Shown: positions 24,854 through 34,115, counted from the stretch's first letter. The stretch: DNA of 64,000 nt from Actinomycetota bacterium (GCA_016703525.1 JADJBW010000018.1:1-64000); one strand, 5' to 3'. Program-made: numbers and translations. The notes: generated by a model from the sequence alone, not told the origin.

Positions 24854-26296
24854 ATGACAACGACGACGGTCACGGGGGGATCGGGCGTCCCCCGGGCACG
24901 CACGATCCGCGAGCTCCGCGAGTCCGGGTGGGCGTCGCGGCCGATCAAGGAGGAGATCCGCGAGAACGCCGTCGCCCGCATGCGCGCTGGGGACCGGTTG
25001 GTGCCGTCCGTTCTGGGCTACGAGGACACCGTCATCCCGCAACTCGAGGTGGCGTTGCTCGCCGGCCACGACCTGATCTTCCTGGGCGAGCGCGGGCAGG
25101 CGAAGACCCGCATGATCCGCGGCCTGGTCGACCTGCTCGACGAGTGGATGCCGATCATCGAGGGGTCGGAGGTCAACGACGACCCGTATCACCCGATCTC
25201 CGCTGCGGGCCGGGCGGCCGTCGCCGAGTTCGGCGATGCAACACCGATCGCCTGGGTGCACCGCGAGCGCCGGTACGGCGAGAAGCTGGCGACGCCCGAC
25301 ACGGCCATCGCCGACCTGATCGGCGAGGTCGATCCGATGAAGGTTGCGCGCGGCCGCGACCTGGCCGATGAGCTGACCATCCACTTCGGCCTGATCCCGC
25401 GGACGAACCGTGGGATCTTCGCGATCAACGAGCTTCCGGACCTGGCCGAGCGCATCCAGGTCGGCATGCTCAACGTCCTGGAAGAGCGCGACATCCAGAT
25501 CCGCGGCTACCTCCTGCGGCTTCCGCTCGACGTGATGCTCGTCGCCTCGGCCAACCCGGAGGACTACACGAACCGCGGACGCCTGATCACGCCGCTGAAG
25601 GACCGGTTCGGCGCACAGATCCGCACCCACTACCCGCTCGACACGGCCACCGAGATCGCGATCGTCGAGCAGGAGGCGCGCCCCTTCGCCTCCGATCCGC
25701 CCGTGGTGGTGCCGGCGTACATGAGCGAGATCGTCGCGACGCTCAGCCAGCTGGCGCGGCAGAGCCCGCACATCTCGCAGCGATCGGGCGTGTCGGTGCG
25801 GCTCACCGTGTCGAACTACGAGTCGCTCGTGGCAAGCGCCGTGCGGCGCTGCCTGCGGTCCGGCGAGTCGCCGGCCGTGCCGGGCATCACCGACCTGGCG
25901 GCGCTGCCCGCATCGACCGCCGGCAAGATCGAGATCGACTCGCTCGACACCGATCGAGGCGGCGACATCGTGGAGCACCTGGTGAACTCGTCGGTGCTGA
26001 CGGTGTTCCGTTCGGTCGCCCGGCCCGAGTGGATGATCGACATCGTCGAGGCGATCGAGGACTCCGATCCGGTGGAGACCGGCGAGGACGTGCCCGCTGC
26101 AACCGTCGCGGCCCACGCTGCATCGATTCCGGCGCTGGCGGCGGCGGTCGTCTCGCTGGTGGGCGAGGGTGCGCCCGCGCCGGTCGTCGCGAGCGCCGTC
26201 GAGTTCGTCCTCGACGGGCTGCACCTGTCGAAGCGGTTGAACAAGGTCGCAGCTGGCGGCCGAGCGGAGTACCAGTCGCTCTGGCCTCGGCGATGA
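24854..26296 (+). CDS. MoxR-family/magnesium-chelatase-like AAA+ ATPase
   Basis: 480-residue cytoplasmic ATPase. Walker A is G-E-R-G-Q-A-K-T (about residue 77), Walker B is G-I-F-A-I-N-E-L-P-D (about residue 188), and a sensor region contains V-A-S-A-N-P-E-D-Y. The body is like magnesium-chelatase subunit I / MoxR proteins, which work as chaperones with a VWA partner. Such a partner is encoded at 28798, after two ABC-transporter genes. The stop overlaps the ABC ATPase start (ATGA), so they are co-translated. Likely role: ATP-driven maturation or remodelling of an envelope or metal-dependent target; the target is unknown. Confidence 0.9.
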   Translation: MTTTTVTGGSGVPRARTIRELRESGWASRPIKEEIRENAVARMRAGDRLVPSVLGYEDTVIPQLEVALLAGHDLIFLGERGQAKTRMIRGLVDLLDEWMPIIEGSEVNDDPYHPISAAGRAAVAEFGDATPIAWVHRERRYGEKLATPDTAIADLIGEVDPMKVARGRDLADELTIHFGLIPRTNRGIFAINELPDLAERIQVGMLNVLEERDIQIRGYLLRLPLDVMLVASANPEDYTNRGRLITPLKDRFGAQIRTHYPLDTATEIAIVEQEARPFASDPPVVVPAYMSEIVATLSQLARQSPHISQRSGVSVRLTVSNYESLVASAVRRCLRSGESPAVPGITDLAALPASTAGKIEIDSLDTDRGGDIVEHLVNSSVLTVFRSVARPEWMIDIVEAIEDSDPVETGEDVPAATVAAHAASIPALAAAVVSLVGEGAPAPVVASAVEFVLDGLHLSKRLNKVAAGGRAEYQSLWPRR

Positions 26297-27105
26297 CCGA
26301 CGGCCGGGAACTGCCCGGCGACGACCGTGCCGTGGTCGTGCGACACCTGGTCAAGCGATTCGGCGCCAAGGTCGCGGTCGCCGACGTCAACATCGACGTC
26401 CCGCGAGGGTCGTTCTACGGCGTCGTGGGCCCGAACGGTGCCGGGAAGTCGACCACGCTGAAAATGTGCACCTGCCTGCTCGAACCCGACCACGGTGACA
26501 TCTGGATCGACGGGCATCACGTGTGGTCCGATCCGAGGGCGGCCAAGACCCGGTTCGGCGCGCTCCCCGACGACCTGCCGCTCTTCGAGCGCCTGACCGG
26601 CCGCGAGTTCCTCGAGTTCGTCGGGGTGTTCCGTGGCCTGGCGTCGGACCTGGTGCTCGACCGGAGCGGGGAACTGCTGGAGGTGCTCGGCCTCAGCGAC
26701 GCCGGCAACGTGCTGGTCGCCGACTACTCGACGGGTATGCGCAAGAAGATCGGGCTGGCCGCGGCGATCCTCCACGCGCCGCGAGTGCTCTTCCTCGATG
26801 AACCGTTCGAGTCGGTCGACCCGGTCTCGGCTCGGTCGATCCAGACCGTGCTGGAGCGCTTCTGCGGGGCGGGCGGGACCGTCGTGTGGTCGAGTCACGT
26901 CATGGACACGGTGGAACGCCTCTGCGACCAGGTCGCCATCGTGCACGACGGCCGGGTCGTCGCCGCCGGCCCGATCGAGCAGGTTCGTGCTGGGCGCCGG
27001 CTGGAGGACGTGTTCATCGACGCCGTCGGCGGGCTCACCGATGCGTCGTCGACGCTGTCGTGGCTGAACCGCTCCGACGCCGGGGAGGCGGCCGACGGTG
27101 CGTGA
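26293..27105 (+). CDS. ABC transporter ATP-binding protein
   Basis: 270 residues with Walker A G-P-N-G-A-G-K-S-T (about residue 46), the signature Y-S-T-G-M-R-K-K (a degenerate L-S-G-G-Q as in many ABC-2 exporters), Walker B V-L-F-L-D-E-P-F and the H-loop W-S-S-H-V. The single-domain ATPase type matches ABC-2/export systems. It overlaps the upstream MoxR gene by four bases and the downstream permease by eight, so all three are co-expressed and the permease at 27098 is its partner. Substrate unknown. Confidence 0.9.
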   Translation: MTDGRELPGDDRAVVVRHLVKRFGAKVAVADVNIDVPRGSFYGVVGPNGAGKSTTLKMCTCLLEPDHGDIWIDGHHVWSDPRAAKTRFGALPDDLPLFERLTGREFLEFVGVFRGLASDLVLDRSGELLEVLGLSDAGNVLVADYSTGMRKKIGLAAAILHAPRVLFLDEPFESVDPVSARSIQTVLERFCGAGGTVVWSSHVMDTVERLCDQVAIVHDGRVVAAGPIEQVRAGRRLEDVFIDAVGGLTDASSTLSWLNRSDAGEAADGA

Positions 27106-28720
27106 CGGCCCGGCGGTGCTCCGAGCCTTCGCCCGGCTGAAGGTCCGGCTGTTGCGGAACGGGTTCCGCCGCAGCGCGGAGTCCCCGTGGGCGCTGTTCG
27201 GCGCGATCGTCTCGATGGTCGCCGCCGTCGTCGCGGTGCTCGGCGCTGTGGGGTTCGCGGTGCTCGGTCGTCGCTGGCTCGCACCGGCCGACCGCGAGCT
27301 GGTGGCGATCCTGGCGACCTCGGGCCTCGTGCTCGGTTGGTGGTTCGGGCCGCTCGTCAGCGGCGGCGTCGACGAGACGGTCGATCCGATGCGGCTCGTG
27401 CTGCTGCCGCTCGGGCGGCGCGACCTGTGGCTCGGGCAGGTGGTCGCGGGGTTCATCGGTCCGGCACCGGTGGTCGTCGCGAGTTGGATCGCGGCGATCG
27501 TCGCGGTCCAGGCGCGGTCGCTGGGATCGGCGGTCGCTGCGGTTCCCGCGGCGCTCACCGCGCTCGGCGTCGCGATGCTCGGGAGCCGCGCGCTCGCCGC
27601 GACCCTGGCGCTCATGAGTCGGAGCCGCCGCGGCGCCGACGTTGCGGCGCTGATCGCGGTCGTGGGTGCGGCGGCCGTCTTCGCCGCGGTGCAGATGGCG
27701 CGCCTGGTCACCCGATCGACGCTCGACTCGGCGGCCGACGTGCTGGCGTGGACCCCGCCCGGCGCCGCAGGCGCCGCCATCGTTGCTGCGGCGAGGCGCG
27801 AGTGGGGCGACGCCGCGTTGCGGCTCGGCGCGTTGTGGGCCTTCATCGCTGCGGCGGGCGCGGTGTGGTCACGCCAACTGCGTCGCCTCATGTCGACGTC
27901 GGACCGCAGCAGCGGCGTTGTCGGAGCGCCCGGTGCCGGTGAATCCGCGTTGTTCGGCGGCTGGCGCCGCCTGCTGCCTCGCTCGCCCGGCGGCGCCGCG
28001 GTTGCGAAGGAACTCGTCTATCTGCGTCGCTCCCCGGGCCGGCGGGGATCGCTGCTCGCGGGCACCGTGCTCGGGCTCGCGTACGTCGCGGTGATCGTCA
28101 CGCAGCTCGAGCTGGGGGTCCCCGCAGCGTTGGCGGCGCCGGTCGCCACGCTGTTCACACTGCAGTACTCCTCGAATCAGCTCGGTGTCGATCCTGCTGC
28201 CTTCTGGATCGAGGTGGTCGTCGGGCCGGAGCCGTCGGCGCGGTTCGCGGGACGGCAGGTGCTCGCGATCGCCGTGGTCGGGCTGCCGATGCTGGTCACC
28301 GCCGGGTTGTTGGTGGCGGTCGACGGCTCGTTGCGCAGCCTCGTCGTGGTGCTGGCGGTGATCCCGCCGACGACGCTGGCGGTCGCCGGCGCCGGGTCGG
28401 CCGTCTCGCGTTGGTTCGTCACGCCGGTTCCGGACAGCGGCAACCCGTTCGCGAACCGGCAGGCGATGAAGGGCGCCGGGGTGCTGACAGCGCTCGGCGC
28501 GACGGTGTACCTCGCGGGTGTCGCCGCGGTGATCGCGCCGCTCGAGTGGGGGCTCTGGTGGGCTTCCGACGGCAGATGGGGCTGGTTCGCGGTGATCGCG
28601 GCGGCGGCGTGGATCGTCGACTGGCTGATCTGGAGGATCGGCACCCGCATCGCTCGAGCGCAGATCGGGGCGGTCGAGTTGTCGGTGCTCTCGCGGCTGG
28701 ACCAGCGCGTCAACGTGTGA
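27098..28720 (+). CDS. ABC exporter permease-like membrane protein
   Basis: 540-residue polytopic protein with roughly twelve hydrophobic segments, starting at GTG 27098 inside the ABC ATPase gene. Two halves of about six segments are joined by a cytoplasmic Arg-rich part (about residues 255-310). It resembles large ABC-2-type permeases of actinobacteria; no substrate motif is visible. The overlap pairs it with the ATPase. Placed between a MoxR ATPase and its VWA partner, it may export or regulate something assembled by that pair. Confidence 0.8.
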   Translation: MRDGPAVLRAFARLKVRLLRNGFRRSAESPWALFGAIVSMVAAVVAVLGAVGFAVLGRRWLAPADRELVAILATSGLVLGWWFGPLVSGGVDETVDPMRLVLLPLGRRDLWLGQVVAGFIGPAPVVVASWIAAIVAVQARSLGSAVAAVPAALTALGVAMLGSRALAATLALMSRSRRGADVAALIAVVGAAAVFAAVQMARLVTRSTLDSAADVLAWTPPGAAGAAIVAAARREWGDAALRLGALWAFIAAAGAVWSRQLRRLMSTSDRSSGVVGAPGAGESALFGGWRRLLPRSPGGAAVAKELVYLRRSPGRRGSLLAGTVLGLAYVAVIVTQLELGVPAALAAPVATLFTLQYSSNQLGVDPAAFWIEVVVGPEPSARFAGRQVLAIAVVGLPMLVTAGLLVAVDGSLRSLVVVLAVIPPTTLAVAGAGSAVSRWFVTPVPDSGNPFANRQAMKGAGVLTALGATVYLAGVAAVIAPLEWGLWWASDGRWGWFAVIAAAAWIVDWLIWRIGTRIARAQIGAVELSVLSRLDQRVNV

Positions 28721-28797
28721 CCGTTCTCCTCCTCCGAGGCCGAATCGGTTGACGCGCCGCCGCCGCCACGGCGCTGGTGGGCAGGTAGGTTGGCGCG

Positions 28798-30813
28798 ATG
28801 GCGACACCGCGCCGGTTCCGCTATTCGCCGTGGGACGGCACACAGCAGGGGTTCGACCTCGACGCGTTCGACGTGCTGGAGAGCATGACCGACGACCTCC
28901 TGTACAACGGCGACGTGAATTCGGCGCTGCGCCGGATGCTGCAGGACGGCCTGACCGACCGCAACGGCGAGCGAATCGAGGGGTTGCGCGACCTGCTGGA
29001 GCGCGTGCGGCAACAACGCGCCGAGCGCCTCGCGTCGTCGCAGGTGAACGGGATGTTCGACGAGCTCGCCACCGAGCTGCGCGACATCGTCGCCACGGAA
29101 CACCGGGCGATCGACCGTGCGGTGAGCGATGCGTCCGAGTCGGGCAACGCCCGGCGACAGGATCTGACCTCCGCCGACGCGTTCGACCGTCGCATGCGGC
29201 TCGACCTGCTGCCCGACGATCTCGCGGGTCAGGTGCGATCGCTGCAGGACTACGACTTCACCTCGGCGGAGGCGGCCGAGCGGTTCGAGGCGCTCGTCGA
29301 CGAACTCCGATCGCAACTGCTGCGTCAGACGGTCGATCAGATGTCGGACGCGATGGGTTCGATGGGTCCCGAGGAGCTGGCCCGCGTGAAGGACATGCTC
29401 GCCGCGTTGAACGAGATGCTGGCCGCGCGCGCACGGGGCGACGATCCGGATTTCGACGGGTTCATGGAGCGGTTCGGCGACTTCTTCCCCGAGAACCCGC
29501 AGACCCTCGACGAGCTCCTCGAGGTCATGGCGCGCCGCATGGCCGCCATGTCGGCCTTGATGAACTCGATGTCGCCGGAGCAGCGGGCGCAGCTCCAGGC
29601 GCTGTCCGACATGCTCTTGGAAGACCTCGACCTGCGCTGGCAGGTCGACCAACTGGGCAGCCAGCTCCGCCAGATGTTCCCGGATGCGGGATGGTCGCAG
29701 AGCTACGACTTCGAGGGAATCGACCCGCTCGATCTTCCCGGCGCGCTGTCGGCCATGACCGATCTCGCCGATCTGGAGCGCATCGAGTCGATGCTGGCGG
29801 GTGCCGTGCAGCCGGGTGCTCTCGCCGAGGTCGACATCGACCGCGTGCGCGACCTGGTCGGTCCGGATGCGGCTCGGTCGCTGGAGCGCCTCAAGGATCT
29901 GACCGACGATCTGCGCCGAGCGGGCCTCATCGACGTCCACGAGGGCCGGTTGGAGCTCACGCCCGACGGCCTGCGTCGGCTCGGCCGGAACGCGCTGGCA
30001 CAACTCTTCCGGAACCTGTCCCCCGACCTGCTGGGCGGGCACGAGACCGAACGCATCGGCGTCGGGCACGAGCGCACGTTCACCACCAAGGCGTACGAGT
30101 GGGGTGATCCGTTCCATCTCAACATCACGAGGACCCTGACGAACGCCGTCCGTCGGCGTGCGTTGGACGGCCGCGACGGCCCGGTCGAGTTGGCCGCGGA
30201 GGATTTCGAGATCGATCAGACCGAGCAGGCGGTGCGCTCGGCGACGGTGGTGATGCTGGATCTGTCGCTGTCGATGCCGATGCGCGACAACTTCCTGCCG
30301 GCGAAGCGGGTGGCGATGGCGCTGCACGCGTTGATCAGCATGCGGTACCCGCGCGCCTTCCTGGGCCTCGTCGGGTTCAGTCAGATCGCCCGCGTACTGA
30401 AACCTTCGGAGTTGCCCGAGGTCAGCTGGGACTTCGTGTACGGCACCAACATGGCGCACGGCTTTGCGCTCGCTCGGCGGATGCTGGCCCGAGAGCACGG
30501 GACCAAGCAGATTCTGATGATCACCGACGGCGAGCCGACGGCTCACCTCGACGCAGACGGCGAGCCGCGGTTCGCCTACCCGCCGGTGCGAGCGACGGTG
30601 GACGCGACGCTGCTCGAGGTGCGGCGCTGCACCGCGGACGGCATCCGCATCAACACCTTCATGCTCGACGCCGATCGCGGCCTCCAGCAGTTCGTCGAGC
30701 GGATGACTGCATTGAACCGGGGGAGGGCGTTCTTCACGACTCCTTCGAACCTGGGAGATTTCGTGCTGGTCGACTTCTTGGAGCAGCGCCGGGCGGCCGT
30801 CCGAGATCGGTGA
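28798..30813 (+). CDS. VWA-domain protein, partner of the MoxR ATPase
   Basis: 671 residues. The N-terminal 430 residues are highly charged and helical, with many D/E/R/M-rich segments. The C-terminal VWA domain has the MIDAS sequence D-L-S-L-S (about residue 487), a conserved Thr in G-T-N-M-A-H-G and the third motif M-I-T-D-G-E-P-T (about residue 574). This matches the VWA proteins that pair with MoxR or magnesium-chelatase-like ATPases. It follows the ABC permease by 77 bases, without overlap. Cytoplasmic, no signal peptide. A metal-ion-dependent adaptor role is inferred from the family. Confidence 0.88.
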   Translation: MATPRRFRYSPWDGTQQGFDLDAFDVLESMTDDLLYNGDVNSALRRMLQDGLTDRNGERIEGLRDLLERVRQQRAERLASSQVNGMFDELATELRDIVATEHRAIDRAVSDASESGNARRQDLTSADAFDRRMRLDLLPDDLAGQVRSLQDYDFTSAEAAERFEALVDELRSQLLRQTVDQMSDAMGSMGPEELARVKDMLAALNEMLAARARGDDPDFDGFMERFGDFFPENPQTLDELLEVMARRMAAMSALMNSMSPEQRAQLQALSDMLLEDLDLRWQVDQLGSQLRQMFPDAGWSQSYDFEGIDPLDLPGALSAMTDLADLERIESMLAGAVQPGALAEVDIDRVRDLVGPDAARSLERLKDLTDDLRRAGLIDVHEGRLELTPDGLRRLGRNALAQLFRNLSPDLLGGHETERIGVGHERTFTTKAYEWGDPFHLNITRTLTNAVRRRALDGRDGPVELAAEDFEIDQTEQAVRSATVVMLDLSLSMPMRDNFLPAKRVAMALHALISMRYPRAFLGLVGFSQIARVLKPSELPEVSWDFVYGTNMAHGFALARRMLAREHGTKQILMITDGEPTAHLDADGEPRFAYPPVRATVDATLLEVRRCTADGIRINTFMLDADRGLQQFVERMTALNRGRAFFTTPSNLGDFVLVDFLEQRRAAVRDR

Positions 30814-30892
30814 CAACCACAAAGAGTGGGCAGGCCGGCGAGATGAGTGAATTCGCCCTTGCGTTTCCCGGTCGTTCATACGATGATCTTGG

Positions 30893-30906
30893 TTACATCC
30901 ATGTAA
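30893..30906. promoter_or_regulatory. Palindrome upstream of the whiB2-like gene
   Basis: TTACAT-CC-ATGTAA is a perfect 14-base palindrome whose centre lies 28 bases upstream of the start codon. It is AT-rich in very GC-rich DNA, so it stands out. TTGCGT (30859-30864) and TACGAT (30879-30884) just upstream could be a poorly spaced promoter. It could be an operator, perhaps for autoregulation. Confidence 0.4.
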
Positions 30907-30927
30907 TTCGTGCGGGAGACCCACCTG

Positions 30928-31209
30928 ATGGCCGGACAGAACAACCCAGTCGACGACCACTCTTGGCAGCTCGACGCCAATTGTCTCGGCGTGGACCCGG
31001 ACCTGTTCTTCCCCGAACGCGGCGCCTCGACTCGCGAGGCCAAGGCGGTGTGTCACGGCTGCACCGTCCGCCTGGACTGCCTGGAGTACGCACTCGCCAA
31101 CGGCGAGAAGTTCGGCATCTGGGGCGGGCTCAGCGAGCGCGAGCGCCGTCGCATCCGTCGCCAGCGCGCGCTCGCTCGGGCGGCCGCAGCTCGCAGCCAA
31201 ACCGCCTGA
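30928..31209 (+). CDS. whiB2: WhiB-family [4Fe-4S] transcription regulator (WhiB2/WhmD-like)
   Basis: 93-residue protein with the four cluster-binding Cys C19, C42, C45 and C51, then G-I-W-G-G (the GVWGG turn) and S-E-R-E-R-R-R-I plus an Arg-rich tail for DNA contact. The F-F-P-E-R-G-A-S-T-R-E-A-K and E-K-F-G-I-W-G-G-L-S-E-R-E-R-R stretches match the WhiB2/WhmD group, which governs septation and cell division in mycobacteria and sporulation in Streptomyces. Start ATG 30928 has GGGAG nine bases upstream. It probably binds sigma factor region 4 like other Wbl proteins. It is convergent with the cyclo-ligase gene. Confidence 0.9.
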   Translation: MAGQNNPVDDHSWQLDANCLGVDPDLFFPERGASTREAKAVCHGCTVRLDCLEYALANGEKFGIWGGLSERERRRIRRQRALARAAAARSQTA

Positions 31210-31211
31210 GC

Positions 31212-31226
31212 GGTCGCGACGCGACC
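31212..31226. terminator. Short hairpin between convergent whiB2 and cyclo-ligase genes
   Basis: GGTCGC at 31212-31217 pairs with GCGACC at 31221-31226 around a three-base loop. It fills the 17-base gap between the two convergent stop codons and could serve both strands. Confidence 0.45.
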
Positions 31227-31814
31227 TCAGGTCGGCGCCGGACCGCCGTCGCTCGACCCGCAGCGGATGGTGCGCGTCGGAGTCACCACGACGTCGACGG
31301 GGACGTCCCACTCCTCGGTCGGGATCCGATCGACGAGCTGCTCGTCGTGCACGAACCCGACGAGGAGCGGCCTGGTCGCCGAGCGGAACGTGCGGTCGTA
31401 CCAGCCGCCGCCCATGCCGAGGCGACGCCCGCAGGCGTCGAGTGCCACCGCCGGCACGATGACCAGGTCCGGGGTGTGGACGCCGCGGGTCGAGGCCATG
31501 GGTTCGCCGATGCCGTAGCGGTTCGCCTCGAGGGGTTCGCCGGGCGCCCAGGGACGAGGGTCGAGGCAGTCTTCGCCAAGGGCAGGCAGGGCGAGATGTC
31601 GACCGCGTGTCACCACCTCGCTCATGGCGTGCATCGGGTCGAGCTCGCCACGAACCGCCATGTAGCCCATCACCGAGCGGGCGGCTGCGAACTCCGCGAG
31701 GTCGCATAACAGGCGACTCGCCCGAGCCGACCGGCGGCGCACCTCGTCACCCGGAAGGGCGCCGCGCCACGCCAGCATCCGTGTTCGAAGCTCGGCTCGA
31801 TCCGGCGCTGACAT
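31227..31814 (-). CDS. 5-formyltetrahydrofolate cyclo-ligase
   Basis: 195-residue enzyme converting 5-formyl-THF to 5,10-methenyl-THF with ATP. Visible family features are the R-x-R-x-L-x-W-R-like N-terminus, G-Y-M-A-V-R-G-E-L-D, and the conserved G-R-R-L-G-M-G-G-G-W-Y-D-R ATP/Mg-binding signature followed by G-F-V-H-D-E-Q. Length and motif order are normal. It is convergent with whiB2 and divergent from tatA, 67 bases away. Confidence 0.92.
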   Translation of the reverse strand: MSAPDRAELRTRMLAWRGALPGDEVRRRSARASRLLCDLAEFAAARSVMGYMAVRGELDPMHAMSEVVTRGRHLALPALGEDCLDPRPWAPGEPLEANRYGIGEPMASTRGVHTPDLVIVPAVALDACGRRLGMGGGWYDRTFRSATRPLLVGFVHDEQLVDRIPTEEWDVPVDVVVTPTRTIRCGSSDGGPAPT

Positions 31815-31881
31815 CGACTCATCCTGCCATCGTCGGCCGCCGCGCTGACCGAGCGGCGGACTCGGGGGTTAGGCTGGCCAC

Positions 31882-32043
31882 ATGCAGGGAAGCGATTGGC
31901 TCATCGTCGGGTTGGCAGTGTTGGTGCTGTTCGGCGGCACCCAGATCCCCAAGCTCGCGCGCTCGCTTGGCCAGGCCCAGAAAGAGTTCAAGCAGGGCCT
32001 CAAGGAAGGCGCCGTCGAGGACGCCCCAACCGACGAGGCGTAA
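31882..32043 (+). CDS. tatA: Sec-independent translocase subunit TatA
   Basis: A 53-residue protein: a very short N-terminus, one hydrophobic helix (W-L-I-V-G-L-A-V-L-V-L-F-G), then G-G-T-Q-I-P-K-L-A-R-S-L-G and an amphipathic charged helix E-F-K-Q-G-L-K-E. The F-G-x-x-x-I-P hinge followed by L-x-R-S-L-G is diagnostic of TatA, which forms the Tat pore for folded proteins. No tatB or tatC is nearby. The stop at 32043 faces the convergent wbl gene. Confidence 0.88.
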   Translation: MQGSDWLIVGLAVLVLFGGTQIPKLARSLGQAQKEFKQGLKEGAVEDAPTDEA

Positions 32044-32103
32044 CGCCCCGCTGGCCTGCGGTCACCGAGCCATCGGCGCGACGACCGGAGGGCGAGACGG
32101 CGC

Positions 32104-32370
32104 TCAGGCGACCGCGACCGGAACGCCGCGAGCGGCGAGCGCCCGGCGCTTGATGATCCGGCGGCGCTCCCGTTCGGAGCAGCCGCCCCAGACGCCGTGG
32201 TCGATGCGGTTGGTCAGGGCGTACTCGAGGCACGGCTCCTTGACGGGGCAGTCGCTGCAGATCCGACGGGCGACTTCGACGCCGACCCCGTCGGAGGGGA
32301 AGAAGGTCGACGGCTCGCGCGATGCGCAGTTGCCCTCGGCCATCCAGTTGTCCTGTTCCATCGAGTCCAT
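32104..32370 (-). CDS. Second WhiB-family regulator
   Basis: 88 residues. Cluster Cys C15, C38, C41 and C47 (C-x2-C-x5-C core), then H-G-V-W-G-G and S-E-R-E-R-R-R-I-I-K-R. The basic tail is short and lacks the A-T-hook of WhiB7. ATG 32370 is chosen because a perfect AGGAGG lies eight bases upstream. Which WhiB class it belongs to is unclear; it differs from the gene at 30928 in the region before the second Cys. Having two wbl genes within 1.5 kb, flanking a folate enzyme and tatA, is notable. Confidence 0.88.
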   Translation of the reverse strand: MDSMEQDNWMAEGNCASREPSTFFPSDGVGVEVARRICSDCPVKEPCLEYALTNRIDHGVWGGCSERERRRIIKRRALAARGVPVAVA

Positions 32371-32445
32371 CGCGCCGACCTCCTACGTCTGCGTCCGGAG
32401 ACGTGGCGAGCTTGTCGCCTGAGACCGTCGTTGCCAACCGTCGCT

Positions 32446-32461
32446 CTGAGATGCGTCTCAG
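32446..32461. promoter_or_regulatory. Palindrome in the wbl-htrA divergent region
   Basis: CTGAGA-tgcg-TCTCAG is a perfect six-base inverted repeat 75 bases upstream of the wbl start. A CTGAGA half site also occurs at about 32419. The 277-base region 32371-32647 separates wbl from htrA and must hold both promoters; apart from these elements I see no clear boxes. Confidence 0.3.
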
Positions 32462-32647
32462 TTCACCCCGGCGTTGCATCGGCATCGCGGGGCCTGCGAT
32501 GGGCGATCGGCGACCCGCCCGGAGCGAGACGGGGCCGAACTGAAGTCGGTCACAGCGCAGCGGACGGGCCCGCGTTGGCGCGGGCCGGTTGCCGCGTACG
32601 CTCCAGCGAGAGTCGAGGCTCAGGAACCGGCGAAGAAGAGGCAGTGC

Positions 32648-34115
32648 ATGTACGACGACCGCGTCCCCAACACCAACGACAGCGACCGCGCCGGCGGCGC
32701 CCCACCGGCGCCAGCACCGGTGTATCCGCCACCCGCCGGTCCGTCGACGGTCGGGTCTCCCCATGCAATACCCGGCTCGCCGCCCGCTGTCCCGACCGCC
32801 GCGATCCCTCAGACGCCGCCGTCGACCTGGTTGCCGCCGTCGGCTGGCCCGGGAACCGTCACGCCTGCGGCGCCACCGTCGGTGCCGTCGGCGTTCGAGC
32901 CGGCCGCGGGCGCTCGTTACGGCGCGGCGCCGCCGGTCACCCCGCCTCCCATGCCCCCGGCCGGTGCCCCGACACCACTGGGCGGTTTGCCCCGGTCGGG
33001 GAGCATCGCGCCGGCCGGGCAGGCAAAGACCTTCTCGCTCCGAGGGCTGCTGGCGGCCGCGCTGATCGGTGCGCTCGTCGCATCGGGCGTGTCCGCGCTG
33101 ATCTACACCTCGCTCGATCGCTCGGATGAGACCGTCGCATCCACTGCGGCGGCGGGCACGTGCCAGTCGACCGAGCCGCACGTTGGGGAGCGGTTCGCTC
33201 GACATCCAGGCGCTGCTCGACAAGGTTGGGCCGTCCGTCGTGGCGATCAAGACCGATCTGATCTCGTCGGGCGAGTCGGCGGGCTCCGGCATCGTGATCG
33301 ATACCAAGGGCACGATCCTCACGAACGCCCACGTGATCGAGGGAGCGACCTCGATGAAGGTCCTTTTCAACGACGGTGCCTCGCACGCGGCCAAGCTCGT
33401 CGGCTCGATTCCCGCTCGCGACATCGCGCTCATCCGGGTGACGGACTCCATCGCGACCGAGGCCGCCGACCTCGGCCTGTCGGCGGATCTGCAGGTCGGG
33501 GACGACGTCGTCGCCATCGGCAACGCACTCAACCTCGGGTCGGACCCGAGCGTCACCAAGGGGATCGTGTCCGCGCTCGATCGAACGTTGGACGCCGAGG
33601 GCGTGCAGCTCGACCAGCTGATCCAGACCGACGCTGCGATCAACCCGGGCAACTCGGGCGGCCCGCTCGTGAACGCGGCCGGTCAGGTGGTCGGCATGAA
33701 CACGGCGATCATCCAGAACTCCCAGAGCGTCGGGTTCTCGCTGTCGATCGACTCGCTCAAGCCGCTGATCGAGGACATCCTCGCCGGCAAGGGGACCATC
33801 GACGCGGACAGCGCGTTCCTCGGGGTCGTCACCACGAACGTGTCGGACCAGCCCGCCGCGATCCTGCGCCGCTTCGGGATCGACCTCGACAAGGGTGCCT
33901 TCGTCACCGAGGTGCAGTCGGGATCGGCCGCCGACGAGGCGGGCCTGCAGGCCGGCGACGTCATCACCAAGATCGACGGCAAGGCGATCGACTCCAACCA
34001 GGACGTCGGGACGGCCATCCGCTCGAAGAAGCCCGGCGACGAGATCACCCTCGACATCTTCCGCGACGGCTCCGACACGTCGAGCAAGGCGACGCTGCAG
34101 CGTCGGGGTGGCTGA
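32648..34115 (+). CDS. HtrA/DegP-family membrane serine protease with PDZ domain (one frame break)
   Basis: Reconstructed 488-residue protein. A Pro-rich cytoplasmic N-terminus (about 125 residues) leads to one membrane helix (coded at about 33040-33110) and a trypsin-like domain with the triad in T-N-A-H-V (His), R-D-I-A-L-I (Asp) and G-N-S-G-G-P (Ser), then a C-terminal PDZ domain. It acts in envelope protein quality control. The frame breaks near 33188 in a GGGG run: the N-terminal frame reads P-H-V-G-E-R while the protease continues as S-G-S-L-D-I-Q in the next frame. Removing one base restores it. All catalytic residues are intact, so I take the break as a sequence error. Confidence 0.85.

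Noticed and set aside
28177..31707. 1176-codon minus-strand frame
   Set aside because: Runs antisense through the permease, VWA and whiB2 genes, which have clear family motifs. Its translation has no recognisable domain.
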